Shown: positions 28,120 to 36,225 of the stretch, piece after piece
Position numbering within the stretch: position 1 is the first letter of the stretch
Layout: each line of letters starts with the position of its first letter
NCBI RefSeq assembly: GCF_042434745.1
Contig: NZ_JBHLSS010000145.1
Direction: 5' to 3' (one strand)
Length of the DNA stretch: 64,000 nucleotides
Source: Azotobacter paspali
GTDB lineage: Bacteria; Pseudomonadota; Gammaproteobacteria; Pseudomonadales; Pseudomonadaceae
Program-made: the position numbers and the translations under genes
Notes under the pieces: generated by a model
The model's database searches: none
Told to the model about the DNA's origin: nothing
Seen by the model: the letters and a program-made list of their open reading frames with translations, nothing else

Positions 28120-28842
28120 ATGCTTGAGATGCCATCCTCGCTGCTAGCTATTCCAGATGATTCCGAAACGCTCTCCGAGCATGTGTTCCGACGCATCCAG
28201 GCGGCGATCGTGAAGGGTGAGATCGCCCCAGGCAGCAAGATTTCCGAGCCCGAACTGGCGCGTGTCTACGGCATTAGCCGCGGTCCCCTGCGTGAAGCCA
28301 TCCATCGCCTGGAAGGGCAAAAACTGCTGGTCCGGGTTCCCCACGTGGGAGCCAGGGTGGTTTCGCTCAGCCACCAGGAACTGATCGAGCTTTACGAGAT
28401 CCGCGAGTCGCTCGAAGGCATGGCCTGCCGCTTGGCGGCCGAGCGCATGACGCAGGCGGGCGTCGACGAATTGCGCCGGGTACTGGATACCCACGAGCGC
28501 GACGAAGCCTTCCAGGCCGGTGTCGGCTATTACCAGCAGGAAGGCGATTTCGACTTCCATTACCGGATCATCCAGGGCAGCGGCAACCAGACGCTGGTGC
28601 GTATGCTTTGCGCGGATATGTATCAACTGGTACGCATGTACCGCATCCAGTTCTCTTCCACGCCCAACCGGCCGCGCCAGGCCTTCAACGAACACCACCG
28701 GATACTCGATGCCATCGCCGACCATGACGGCGAACTGGCCGAACTGCTGATGCGACGGCACATAGCTGCTTCCCGGCGCAACATGGAGCGCCACTACGAA
28801 GGCGCTCAGGTCACTCCAGCCAACAAGAGAGGTAAGTCATGA
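28120..28842 (+). CDS. prpR: GntR/FCD-family regulator of the methylcitrate operon
   Basis: A 240-residue regulator with an N-terminal winged HTH (ETLSEHVFRRIQAAIVKGEIAPGSKISEPELARVYGISRGPLREAIHRLE as landmark at about residues 14-63) and a C-terminal FCD effector domain with the metal/ligand histidines in DFDFHYRII, EHHRILDAI and RRHIAASRRN. It likely senses 2-methylcitrate or a related intermediate and controls prpBC-acnD-prpF. Its stop overlaps the prpB start (ATGA). Three in-frame ATGs exist (28096, 28120, 28129); the first would place operator 2 inside the gene, so I prefer 28120, without a clear ribosome-binding site. The symbol prpR follows use in Pseudomonas and does not mean the sigma-54 activator of enterobacteria. 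Confidence 0.85.
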   Translation: MLEMPSSLLAIPDDSETLSEHVFRRIQAAIVKGEIAPGSKISEPELARVYGISRGPLREAIHRLEGQKLLVRVPHVGARVVSLSHQELIELYEIRESLEGMACRLAAERMTQAGVDELRRVLDTHERDEAFQAGVGYYQQEGDFDFHYRIIQGSGNQTLVRMLCADMYQLVRMYRIQFSSTPNRPRQAFNEHHRILDAIADHDGELAELLMRRHIAASRRNMERHYEGAQVTPANKRGKS

Positions 28843-29726
28843 CTCAGACGTTTGCCGGGCAACGCTTTCGCGATGCCGTCGCCAGCGAACATCCGCTGCA
28901 GGTGGTCGGCGCCATCAATGCCAACCACGCGCTGCTGGCCAAACGTGCCGGCTTCAAGGCCATCTACCTGTCCGGCGGCGGCGTGGCGGCCGGTTCCCTG
29001 GGCCTGCCAGACCTGGGCATCACCGGGCTGGACGACGTGTTGACCGACGTGCGCCGCATCACCGACGTATGCGACCTGCCGCTGCTGGTGGACGTCGATA
29101 CCGGATTCGGTTCCTCGGCCTTCAACGTCGCCCGTACCGTCAAGTCGATGATCAAGTTCGGTGCGGCCGCCATCCACATCGAGGACCAGGTGGGTGCCAA
29201 GCGCTGCGGTCACCGTCCGAACAAGGAAATCGTTTCCCAGCAGGAGATGGTCGACCGGATCAAGGCGGCCGTGGATGCCCGTACCGACGACAGCTTCGTG
29301 ATCATGGCGCGTACCGACGCGCTGGCGGTCGAGGGGCTGAACTCGGCGCTGGATCGCGCCGCCGCCTGCGTCGAGGCGGGTGCCGACATGATCTTCCCCG
29401 AGGCGATCACCGAACTGGCGATGTACAAGACCTTCGCCGACCGGGTGAAGGCGCCGATCCTGGCCAACATCACCGAGTTCGGCGCCACGCCGCTGTACAC
29501 CACCGAGGAACTGGCCAGCGTCGATGTATCCCTGGTGCTCTATCCGCTGTCGGCGTTCCGTGCCATGAACAAGGCAGCCGAGAACGTCTACACGGCGCTG
29601 CGCCGCGACGGCACCCAGAAGAACGTGATCGATACCATGCAGACCCGTATGGAGCTTTACGACCGCATCAACTACCACGCCTTCGAGCAGCACCTCGACG
29701 CACTGTTTGCAGCCAACAAGAAATGA
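28839..29726 (+). CDS. prpB: 2-methylisocitrate lyase
   Basis: A 295-residue enzyme of the isocitrate lyase/PEP mutase superfamily that splits 2-methylisocitrate into pyruvate and succinate, the last step of the methylcitrate cycle. It shows YLSGGGVA, LVDVDTGFG, HIEDQVGAKRCGHRPNKEIV (catalytic Cys in KRCGH) and ARTDA. AAGAGAGG lies upstream of its ATG inside the end of prpR; the four-base overlap suggests translational coupling. Confidence 0.95.
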   Translation: MTQTFAGQRFRDAVASEHPLQVVGAINANHALLAKRAGFKAIYLSGGGVAAGSLGLPDLGITGLDDVLTDVRRITDVCDLPLLVDVDTGFGSSAFNVARTVKSMIKFGAAAIHIEDQVGAKRCGHRPNKEIVSQQEMVDRIKAAVDARTDDSFVIMARTDALAVEGLNSALDRAAACVEAGADMIFPEAITELAMYKTFADRVKAPILANITEFGATPLYTTEELASVDVSLVLYPLSAFRAMNKAAENVYTALRRDGTQKNVIDTMQTRMELYDRINYHAFEQHLDALFAANKK

Positions 29727-29801
29727 ATGCCGCCTGACCGGCCGGAACGAGCCGCTCCCGGAAAACAATAGCAATGACAACCGGATTAGGAGAAACGAGC
29801 G

Positions 29802-30965
29802 ATGAGCGCTACCGCAGAAACCACCACTGTTGGCTTCAAGCCGAAGAAGTCAGTAGCTCTGAGTGGCACCACCGCCGGCAATACCGCCCTGTGCACCGTG
29901 GGGCGCACCGGCAATGACCTGCACTATCGCGGCTATGACATTCTCGACTTCGCCACCATCTGCGAATTCGAGGAGGTCGCCCACCTGCTGGTGCACGGCA
30001 AGCTGCCCAATGTCGCCGAACTGAACGGCTACAAGGCCAAGCTCAAGTCCCTGCGCGGCCTGCCGGCCGGCGTGAAGACCGCTCTCGAGCAGTTGCCGCC
30101 TTCCTCCCACCCGATGGACGCGATGCGCACCGGCGTGTCCGTGCTCGGCTGCCTGTCGCCCGAGAAGGAAGACCACAATTACCCCGGCGCCCGCGACATC
30201 GCCGATAAGTTGATCGCGTCCCTGGGCTCCATGCTGCTGTACTGGTACCACTTCAGCCACAACGGCAAGCGCATCGACGTGGAAACCGACGACGACTCCA
30301 TCGGCGGCCACTTTCTACACCTGCTGCACGGCAAGAAGCCGAGCGACAGTTGGGTGCGCGCCATGCACACCTCGCTGATCCTCTACGCCGAGCACGAGTT
30401 CAACGCCTCCACTTTCACCTCCCGGGTGATCGCCGGCACCGGCTCCGACATGTTCTCCTGCGTCACCGGCGCCATCGGCGCGCTGCGCGGGCCGAAACAC
30501 GGCGGCGCCAACGAGGTGGCCTTCGAGATTCAGAAACGCTACGACACCCCGGACGAGGCCGAGGCCGATATCCGTGCCCGCGTCGAGCGCAAGGAGGTCG
30601 TGACCGGCTTCGGCCACCCGGTCTACACCGTCGGCGATCCGCGCAACAAGGTGATTAAGGAAGTCGCCCGCGAGCTCAGCGTCAAACAAGGCAACACCAA
30701 GATGTACGACATCGCCGAGCGCCTCGAAAGTGTGATGTGGGAAATCAAGAAGATGTTCCCCAACCTGGATTGGTTCAGCGCCGTCAGTTACCACATGATG
30801 GGCATTCCCACGGCCATGTTCACCCCGGTGTTCGTGATCGCCCGTACCTCCGGCTGGGTCGCCCATGCCATCGAGCAGCGCATCGACGGCAAAATCATCC
30901 GGCCGAGCGCCAACTACGTCGGTCCGGAAAACTTGAAGTTCGTTCCGCTCAGGGAGCGCAAGTAA
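29802..30965 (+). CDS. prpC: 2-methylcitrate synthase
   Basis: A 387-residue citrate synthase-fold enzyme that condenses propionyl-CoA with oxaloacetate. Active-site stretches are LHYRGYDI, the HEFNAST-type AEHEFNASTFTSRV, GPKHGGANE, and GFGHPVYTVGDPR. The length and RGYDI/KHGGANE wording match PrpC rather than the hexameric citrate synthase GltA. AGGAG lies 7 bases before the ATG, and acnD follows one base after its stop. Confidence 0.95.
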   Translation: MSATAETTTVGFKPKKSVALSGTTAGNTALCTVGRTGNDLHYRGYDILDFATICEFEEVAHLLVHGKLPNVAELNGYKAKLKSLRGLPAGVKTALEQLPPSSHPMDAMRTGVSVLGCLSPEKEDHNYPGARDIADKLIASLGSMLLYWYHFSHNGKRIDVETDDDSIGGHFLHLLHGKKPSDSWVRAMHTSLILYAEHEFNASTFTSRVIAGTGSDMFSCVTGAIGALRGPKHGGANEVAFEIQKRYDTPDEAEADIRARVERKEVVTGFGHPVYTVGDPRNKVIKEVARELSVKQGNTKMYDIAERLESVMWEIKKMFPNLDWFSAVSYHMMGIPTAMFTPVFVIARTSGWVAHAIEQRIDGKIIRPSANYVGPENLKFVPLRERK

Positions 30966-30966
30966 A

Positions 30967-33570
30967 ATGAACACCCAGTACCGTAAGAGCTTGCCGGGCA
31001 GCACGCTGAACTACTTCGACACCCGTGCGGCCGTCGAAGCCATCCAACCGGGCACCTACGACAAGCTGCCGTATACTTCTCGCGTGCTGGCCGAGCAGTT
31101 GGTGCGCCGCTGCGATCCGGCCCTGCTGAGCGACTCGCTGAAGCAGATCATCGAGCGCAAGCGCGACCTGGACTTCTCCTGGTATCCGGCCCGCGTGGTC
31201 TGCCACGACATCCTCGGCCAGACCGCGCTGGTCGATCTGGCTGGCCTGCGCGACGCCATCGCCGAGCAGGGTGGCGATCCGTCCAAGGTCAACCCAGTGG
31301 TGCCGACTCAGTTGATCGTCGACCATTCGCTGGCCGTGGAGTACGGCGGCTTCGATCCGCAGGCTTTCGAGAAGAACCGTGCCGTCGAGGAGCGTCGCAA
31401 CGAGGACCGCTTCCACTTCATCGACTGGACCCGCACCGCGTTCAAGAACGTGGACGTGATCCCGGCCGGCAACGGCATCATGCACCAGATCAACCTGGAG
31501 AAGATGTCCCCGGTGATCCAGGCGCGTGACGGCGTGGCCTTCCCGGACACCTGCGTGGGTACCGACTCGCACACCCCGCACGTCGATGCCCTGGGCGTGA
31601 TCGCCATTGGCGTCGGCGGCCTGGAAGCCGAAACCGTGATGCTTGGCCGCGCCTCCATGATGCGCCTGCCGGACATCGTCGGCGTCAAGCTGACCGGCAA
31701 GCGCCAGCCCGGCATCACCGCCACCGACATCGTCCTGGCGCTTACCGAGTTCCTGCGCAAGGAGCGCGTGGTCGGTGCCTACGTCGAGTTCTTCGGCGAC
31801 GGCGCAGCCAGCCTGTCGATCGGCGACCGCGCCACCATCTCCAACATGTGCCCGGAATACGGTGCCACGGCGGCGATGTTCTACATCGACCAGCAGACCA
31901 TCGACTACCTGAAGCTGACCGGTCGCGAGGCGGAGCAGATCGCCCTGGTCGAGAACTACGCCAGGACCACCGGCCTGTGGGCCGATGCCCTGGTCGGCGC
32001 CGAATACGAGCGCGTGCTCGAATTCGACCTGTCCGGCGTGGTGCGCAACATGGCCGGGCCGAGCAACCCTCACCGCCGCCTGCCGACCAGCGCCCTGCAC
32101 GAGCGCGGCATCGCAGACGAGACCAAGCTGGCCGCCGCCAAGGCCGAAGAGGCCGAGGGTCTGCTGCCGGACGGCGCGCTGATCATCGCCGCCATCACCA
32201 GTTGCACCAACACCTCCAACCCGCGCAACGTGGTGGCTGCCGGCCTTCTGGCCAAGAAGGCCAACGCGCTGGGCCTGGTGCGCAAACCCTGGGTGAAGAG
32301 CTCGTTCGCTCCGGGCTCCAAGGTCGCCAGGCTGTATCTGGAGGAGGCCGGCCTGCTACCCGAGCTGGAGAAGCTGGGCTTCGGCATCGTGGCCTACGCC
32401 TGCACCACCTGTAACGGCATGTCCGGCGCCCTGGACCCGGAGATTCAACAAGAGATCATCGACCGCGACTTGTACACCACCGCCGTGCTGTCCGGTAACC
32501 GCAACTTCGATGGCCGCATCCATCCGTACGCCAAGCAGGCCTTCCTGGCCTCGCCGCCGCTGGTGGTCGCCTACGCCATCGCCGGTACCGTGCGCTTCGA
32601 CATTGAGCAGGACGTGCTGGGCCACGACAAGGACGGCAAGGCCATCACCTTGAAGGACCTGTGGCCGAGCGACGAGGAGATTGACACCATCGTCGCTTCC
32701 TGCGTGAAGCCCGAGCAGTTCAAGCAGGTCTATATCCCGATGTTCGATTTGGGCTCCGTGGAGGAGGCCAAGAGCCCGCTGTACGACTGGCGTCCGATGT
32801 CCACCTACATCCGCCGCCCGCCGTACTGGGAAGGCGCCCTGGCCGGCGTGCGTACCCTCAAGGGCATGCGCCCGCTGGCGGTGTTGCCGGACAACATCAC
32901 TACCGACCACCTGTCGCCGTCCAACGCCATCCTGCCGGACAGCGCCGCGGGCGAGTACCTGGCCAAGATGGGCCTGCCGGAGGAGGACTTCAACTCTTAC
33001 GCCACCCATCGCGGCGACCACCTGACCGCGCAGCGCGCTACCTTCGCCAACCCGCAACTGGTCAACGAAATGGCCGTGGTCGACGGTGAGGTGAAGAAGG
33101 GCTCGCTGACCCGCGTCGAGCCGGACGGCAAGGTCATGCGCATGTGGGAAGCCATCGAAACCTACATGGGGCGCAAGCAGAACCTGATCATCGTCGCTGG
33201 CGCCGACTACGGCCAGGGTTCCTCGCGCGACTGGGCGGCCAAGGGCGTGCGCCTGGCCGGCGTCGAGGCCATCGTCGCCGAAGGCTTCGAGCGCATCCAC
33301 CGTACCAACCTGGTTGGCATGGGCGTGCTGCCGCTGGAGTTCAAGCCGGGTACTACCCGCAAGACCCTGGGTATTGACGGCACCGAAACCTTCGATGTGA
33401 TCGGCGAGCGCAAGCCGCGCACCGAGCTGATTCTGGTCATCCACCGCAAGAGCGGCGAGACCGTCGAAGTGCCCGTGACCTGCCGCCTGGACACCGCCGA
33501 AGAAGTGTCCATCTACGAGGCCGGCGGCGTACTGCAGCGCTTCGCCAAGGACTTTCTCGACCAGGCCTGA
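30967..33570 (+). CDS. acnD: Fe/S-dependent 2-methylcitrate dehydratase AcnD
   Basis: An 867-residue aconitase-family enzyme that dehydrates 2-methylcitrate to 2-methyl-aconitate and, with PrpF, replaces the cluster-free PrpD. It includes DTCVGTDSHTPHVDALGV, the cluster ligand segments ITSCTNTSNPRN and YACTTCNGMSG, and the C-terminal swivel domain with GADYGQGSSRDWAAKG and TNLVGMGVLPLEF. Domain order is that of AcnA-type aconitases. No prpD is present in the window, in keeping with the AcnD/PrpF route. Confidence 0.95.
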   Translation: MNTQYRKSLPGSTLNYFDTRAAVEAIQPGTYDKLPYTSRVLAEQLVRRCDPALLSDSLKQIIERKRDLDFSWYPARVVCHDILGQTALVDLAGLRDAIAEQGGDPSKVNPVVPTQLIVDHSLAVEYGGFDPQAFEKNRAVEERRNEDRFHFIDWTRTAFKNVDVIPAGNGIMHQINLEKMSPVIQARDGVAFPDTCVGTDSHTPHVDALGVIAIGVGGLEAETVMLGRASMMRLPDIVGVKLTGKRQPGITATDIVLALTEFLRKERVVGAYVEFFGDGAASLSIGDRATISNMCPEYGATAAMFYIDQQTIDYLKLTGREAEQIALVENYARTTGLWADALVGAEYERVLEFDLSGVVRNMAGPSNPHRRLPTSALHERGIADETKLAAAKAEEAEGLLPDGALIIAAITSCTNTSNPRNVVAAGLLAKKANALGLVRKPWVKSSFAPGSKVARLYLEEAGLLPELEKLGFGIVAYACTTCNGMSGALDPEIQQEIIDRDLYTTAVLSGNRNFDGRIHPYAKQAFLASPPLVVAYAIAGTVRFDIEQDVLGHDKDGKAITLKDLWPSDEEIDTIVASCVKPEQFKQVYIPMFDLGSVEEAKSPLYDWRPMSTYIRRPPYWEGALAGVRTLKGMRPLAVLPDNITTDHLSPSNAILPDSAAGEYLAKMGLPEEDFNSYATHRGDHLTAQRATFANPQLVNEMAVVDGEVKKGSLTRVEPDGKVMRMWEAIETYMGRKQNLIIVAGADYGQGSSRDWAAKGVRLAGVEAIVAEGFERIHRTNLVGMGVLPLEFKPGTTRKTLGIDGTETFDVIGERKPRTELILVIHRKSGETVEVPVTCRLDTAEEVSIYEAGGVLQRFAKDFLDQA

Positions 33571-33580
33571 CCGCCGTGAC

Positions 33581-33619
33581 CTGTCTACCGGTCCCGCGCC
33601 CTGCGGGACGGGTAGACAG
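33581..33619 (+). promoter_or_regulatory. strong intercistronic stem-loop between acnD and prpF
   Basis: CTGTCTACC (33581-33589) pairs perfectly with GGTAGACAG (33611-33619), and inside it GTCCCGC pairs with GCGGGAC around GCCCT, leaving one G-G mismatch in a 17-bp stem. There is no U-tract, so it is a poor intrinsic terminator. It could slow exonucleases and set the ratio of acnD to prpF message. Confidence 0.6.
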
Positions 33620-33680
33620 GCATCTGCATTCCCTTTCGTGCCACCATCCGGCGGCACGGTCTCATGAGGACGAGACTCCC

Positions 33681-34874
33681 ATGGCTCATGTACCCCAGAT
33701 CAAGATTCCCGCCACCTATATCCGCGGCGGTACCAGCAAGGGCGTGTTCTTCCGTCTGCAGGACCTGCCGAAAGCCTGCAGGGTGCCCGGCGAGGCCCGC
33801 GACAGGCTGCTGCTGCGGGTGATCGGCAGTCCCGACCCGTACGGCAAGCAGATCGACGGCATGGGTGGCGCCACCTCGAGCACCAGCAAGACGGTGATCC
33901 TCGCCAGGAGCGAGCGGGCCGACCACGACGTCGATTACCTGTTCGGCCAGGTGTCCATCGACAAGGCCTTCGTCGACTGGTCCGGTAACTGCGGCAACCT
34001 GTCCGCCGCGGTCGGTGCCTTCGCCATCAGCGGCGGCCTGGTCGATCCCAGTCGCATCCCATGGAGCGGCACCTGCACCGTGCGCATCTGGCAGGCCAAC
34101 ATCGGCAAGACCATCGTCGCCCATGTTCCGATCACCAACGGTGAAGTGCAGGAAACTGGCGACTTCGAACTGGATGGCGTGACCTTCCCGGCGGCCGAAG
34201 TGCAACTGGAGTTCCTCGATCCGGCCGACGAGGGCGAAGGCGAGGGGGGGGGGTCGATGTTCCCAACCGGCAACCTGGTCGACGACCTGGAGGTGCCGGG
34301 TGTCGGCACCTTCAAGGCGACCATGATCAACGCCGGCATCCCCACCGTGTTCGTCAATGCCGAAGACATCGGCTACACCGGCACCGAACTGCAGGACGCC
34401 ATCAACAACGATCCGAAGCAACTGGAGCGTTTCGAGACCATCCGCGCCTATGGCGCGCTGCGCATGGGCTTGATCAAGGATGTGAGCGAGGCCGCCAACC
34501 GCCAACACACACCCAAGGTCGCCTTCGTCGCCAAGCCCAGGGATTACGTCGCCTCCAGTGGCAAGCAGGTCGCTGCCGGCGACGTGGACCTGTTGGTGCG
34601 TGCGCTGTCGATGGGCAAGTTGCACCACGCCATGATGGGCACGGCCGCCGTGGCCATCGGCACGGCCGCGGCGATTCCGGGCACCCTGGTCAATCTTGCC
34701 GCCGGTGGTGGCGAGCGCAATGCCGTGCGTTTCGGCCATCCGTCCGGCACCCTGCGCGTCGGTGCCGAGGCCAGATTGGTCGACGGCGAATGGACGGTCA
34801 CCAAGGCCATCATGAGCCGCAGCGCCCGTGTGCTAATGGAGGGCTGGGTCCGCGTGCCGGGCGACTCCTTCTAG
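33681..34874 (+). CDS. prpF: 2-methylaconitate cis-trans isomerase PrpF
   Basis: A 397-residue protein of the PrpF/diaminopimelate epimerase-like fold. It opens with IPATYIRGGTSKGVFFRL, the substrate-binding start of the family, then GGATSSTSKTVIL, WSGNCGNLSAAVGAFAI (catalytic Cys in GNCGN), INAGIPTVFVNA and FGHPSGTL. It converts the AcnD product to a form accepted by aconitase. The coding sequence holds an uninterrupted run of ten G (34244-34253) encoding part of EGEGGGS. Its stop lies one base before a palindromic element. Confidence 0.93.
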   Translation: MAHVPQIKIPATYIRGGTSKGVFFRLQDLPKACRVPGEARDRLLLRVIGSPDPYGKQIDGMGGATSSTSKTVILARSERADHDVDYLFGQVSIDKAFVDWSGNCGNLSAAVGAFAISGGLVDPSRIPWSGTCTVRIWQANIGKTIVAHVPITNGEVQETGDFELDGVTFPAAEVQLEFLDPADEGEGEGGGSMFPTGNLVDDLEVPGVGTFKATMINAGIPTVFVNAEDIGYTGTELQDAINNDPKQLERFETIRAYGALRMGLIKDVSEAANRQHTPKVAFVAKPRDYVASSGKQVAAGDVDLLVRALSMGKLHHAMMGTAAVAIGTAAAIPGTLVNLAAGGGERNAVRFGHPSGTLRVGAEARLVDGEWTVTKAIMSRSARVLMEGWVRVPGDSF

Positions 34875-34875
34875 A

Positions 34876-35011
34876 GCACCTCTAAAAACTACCTGCGTGG
34901 TCATCGCTGCGTTAAAAACAGGCTCAAAATGCTCATTTACAGCGCGTAAACTCTGCTTTTTCGCCTGTTTTTGCCTTGCGCTGACTGCCTCGCCTACGTT
35001 TTTAGAGGTGC
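34876..35011. repeat. 136-bp MITE-like element downstream of prpF
   Basis: Perfect 14-bp terminal inverted repeats GCACCTCTAAAAAC (34876-34889) and GTTTTTAGAGGTGC (34998-35011) enclose a second inverted repeat, AAAAACAGGC/GCCTGTTTTT, and a small TTTAC/GTAAA centre. There is no coding content. The whole can fold into one cruciform. It looks like a non-autonomous mobile element and may act as the prpF terminator. Confidence 0.65.
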
Positions 35012-35171
35012 CCTCTAAGGTGTCCCTGCGGACTTGCTCGGGAAATGGAACTGACCAGTTGTCGAGCGCAGTTCTTCGGAGACGGGCACGGGCTATCGAT
35101 ACGTAATCCGGAATGGCCGCTTCTTCGACTCGTTCCGGTCGAGACTTCTGACACGGGCGGCGGGTGATATG

Positions 35172-35200
35172 AAAAATCGGGAGTTCGACTCCCGGTTTTC
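35172..35200 (-). terminator. intrinsic terminator of ppsR
   Basis: Read on the - strand, CGGGAG-TCGAA-CTCCCG is followed by A then TTTTT, 50 bases after the ppsR stop. The 6-bp stem is extended by ACC/GGT-like flanking bases on one side only. Confidence 0.65.
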
Positions 35201-35245
35201 CGGATATGGACTATGGATATCCTGTTTCGAGAGATGGCTATCCAT

Positions 35246-36064
35246 TCATTTCAGGCGTCGTTCGACGCCCTTCTCGACCAGGATTTTTGCGGAAATTTCC
35301 TCCACCGAGAAATGGGTGGAATTGATGAAGGGAATTTTTTCGCGTCGCAGCAGTTTCTCCGTTTCGCGCACTTCGAACTCGCATTGGGAGAAGCTGGAAT
35401 AGCGGCTGTTCGGCTTGCGCTCGTGACGAATGGCGACCAGTCGCTCGCTGTCGATGGTCAGCCCGAAGAGTTTTTCCCGATAGGGTTTCAGTGCCGTCGG
35501 TAACTGTAGGCGTTCCATGTCCTCCTCCGTGAGTGGGTAATTGGCGGCACGGATGCCATACTGCATAGCCATGTACAGACAGGTCGGGGTCTTGCCGCTG
35601 CGCGAGACGCCCACCAGGATCAGATCGGCCTTGTCGTAATAGTGAGTGCGGGCACCGTCGTCATTGTCGAGAGCGAAGTTCACTGCTTCGATCCGCTCCA
35701 TGTAATGAGCGTTGTGACTGATGGAGTGCGACTTGCCCACGGAATAGGAGGAGTGAGAGACCAGCTCATGCTCCAGGGGAGCGAGAAAAGTGGAAAAGAT
35801 GTCGATCATGAATCCGTTGGATTTGGCCAGGATGTCACGGATTTCTTGATTGACGACGGTGTCAAAGATGATTGGGCGGGCGCCGTCCCTCTCTGCCGCG
35901 GCATTTATCTGCTGGACCATGCCGCGCGCTTTTTCCGCCGTATCGATATAGGGACGAGTAAGCTTGGTGAAGGAGATGTTTTCAAACTGTGCCAATAGGC
36001 TTTGGCCAAGGGTTTCCGCGGTTATGCCAGTACCGTCGGAGATGAAGAAGGCGGTTCGTTTCAT
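35246..36064 (-). CDS. ppsR: PEP synthase regulatory protein (bifunctional kinase/pyrophosphorylase)
   Basis: A 272-residue PSRP (DUF299) protein. The start RTAFFISDGTGITAETLGQSLLAQF and the P-loop VGVSRSGKTPTC are diagnostic. It inactivates PEP synthase by ADP-dependent phosphorylation of a threonine and reactivates it by phosphate-dependent dephosphorylation. It is divergent from ppsA, the gene for its target, with 161 bases between the starts. Confidence 0.95.
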   Translation of the reverse strand: MKRTAFFISDGTGITAETLGQSLLAQFENISFTKLTRPYIDTAEKARGMVQQINAAAERDGARPIIFDTVVNQEIRDILAKSNGFMIDIFSTFLAPLEHELVSHSSYSVGKSHSISHNAHYMERIEAVNFALDNDDGARTHYYDKADLILVGVSRSGKTPTCLYMAMQYGIRAANYPLTEEDMERLQLPTALKPYREKLFGLTIDSERLVAIRHERKPNSRYSSFSQCEFEVRETEKLLRREKIPFINSTHFSVEEISAKILVEKGVERRLK

Positions 36065-36225
36065 TGCGCCCTTGGCCTTAAGGATATGACGATGGTTAGG
36101 CTATGATGAAGTCCGGCATTGCCGGGCATCTTGACCCAACATTGTCACTTATTTTCACGGGTCAAGCCAGAATCGTGCAGAAAGGTTCCTTCTCTGACTT
36201 CCCAATCCCTAGTGGAGAATTCATC

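Noticed and set aside
30967..33570. acnD read as aconitase AcnA
   Set aside because: The fold is the same, but the position between prpC and prpF and the 867-residue length point to the 2-methylcitrate dehydratase AcnD.
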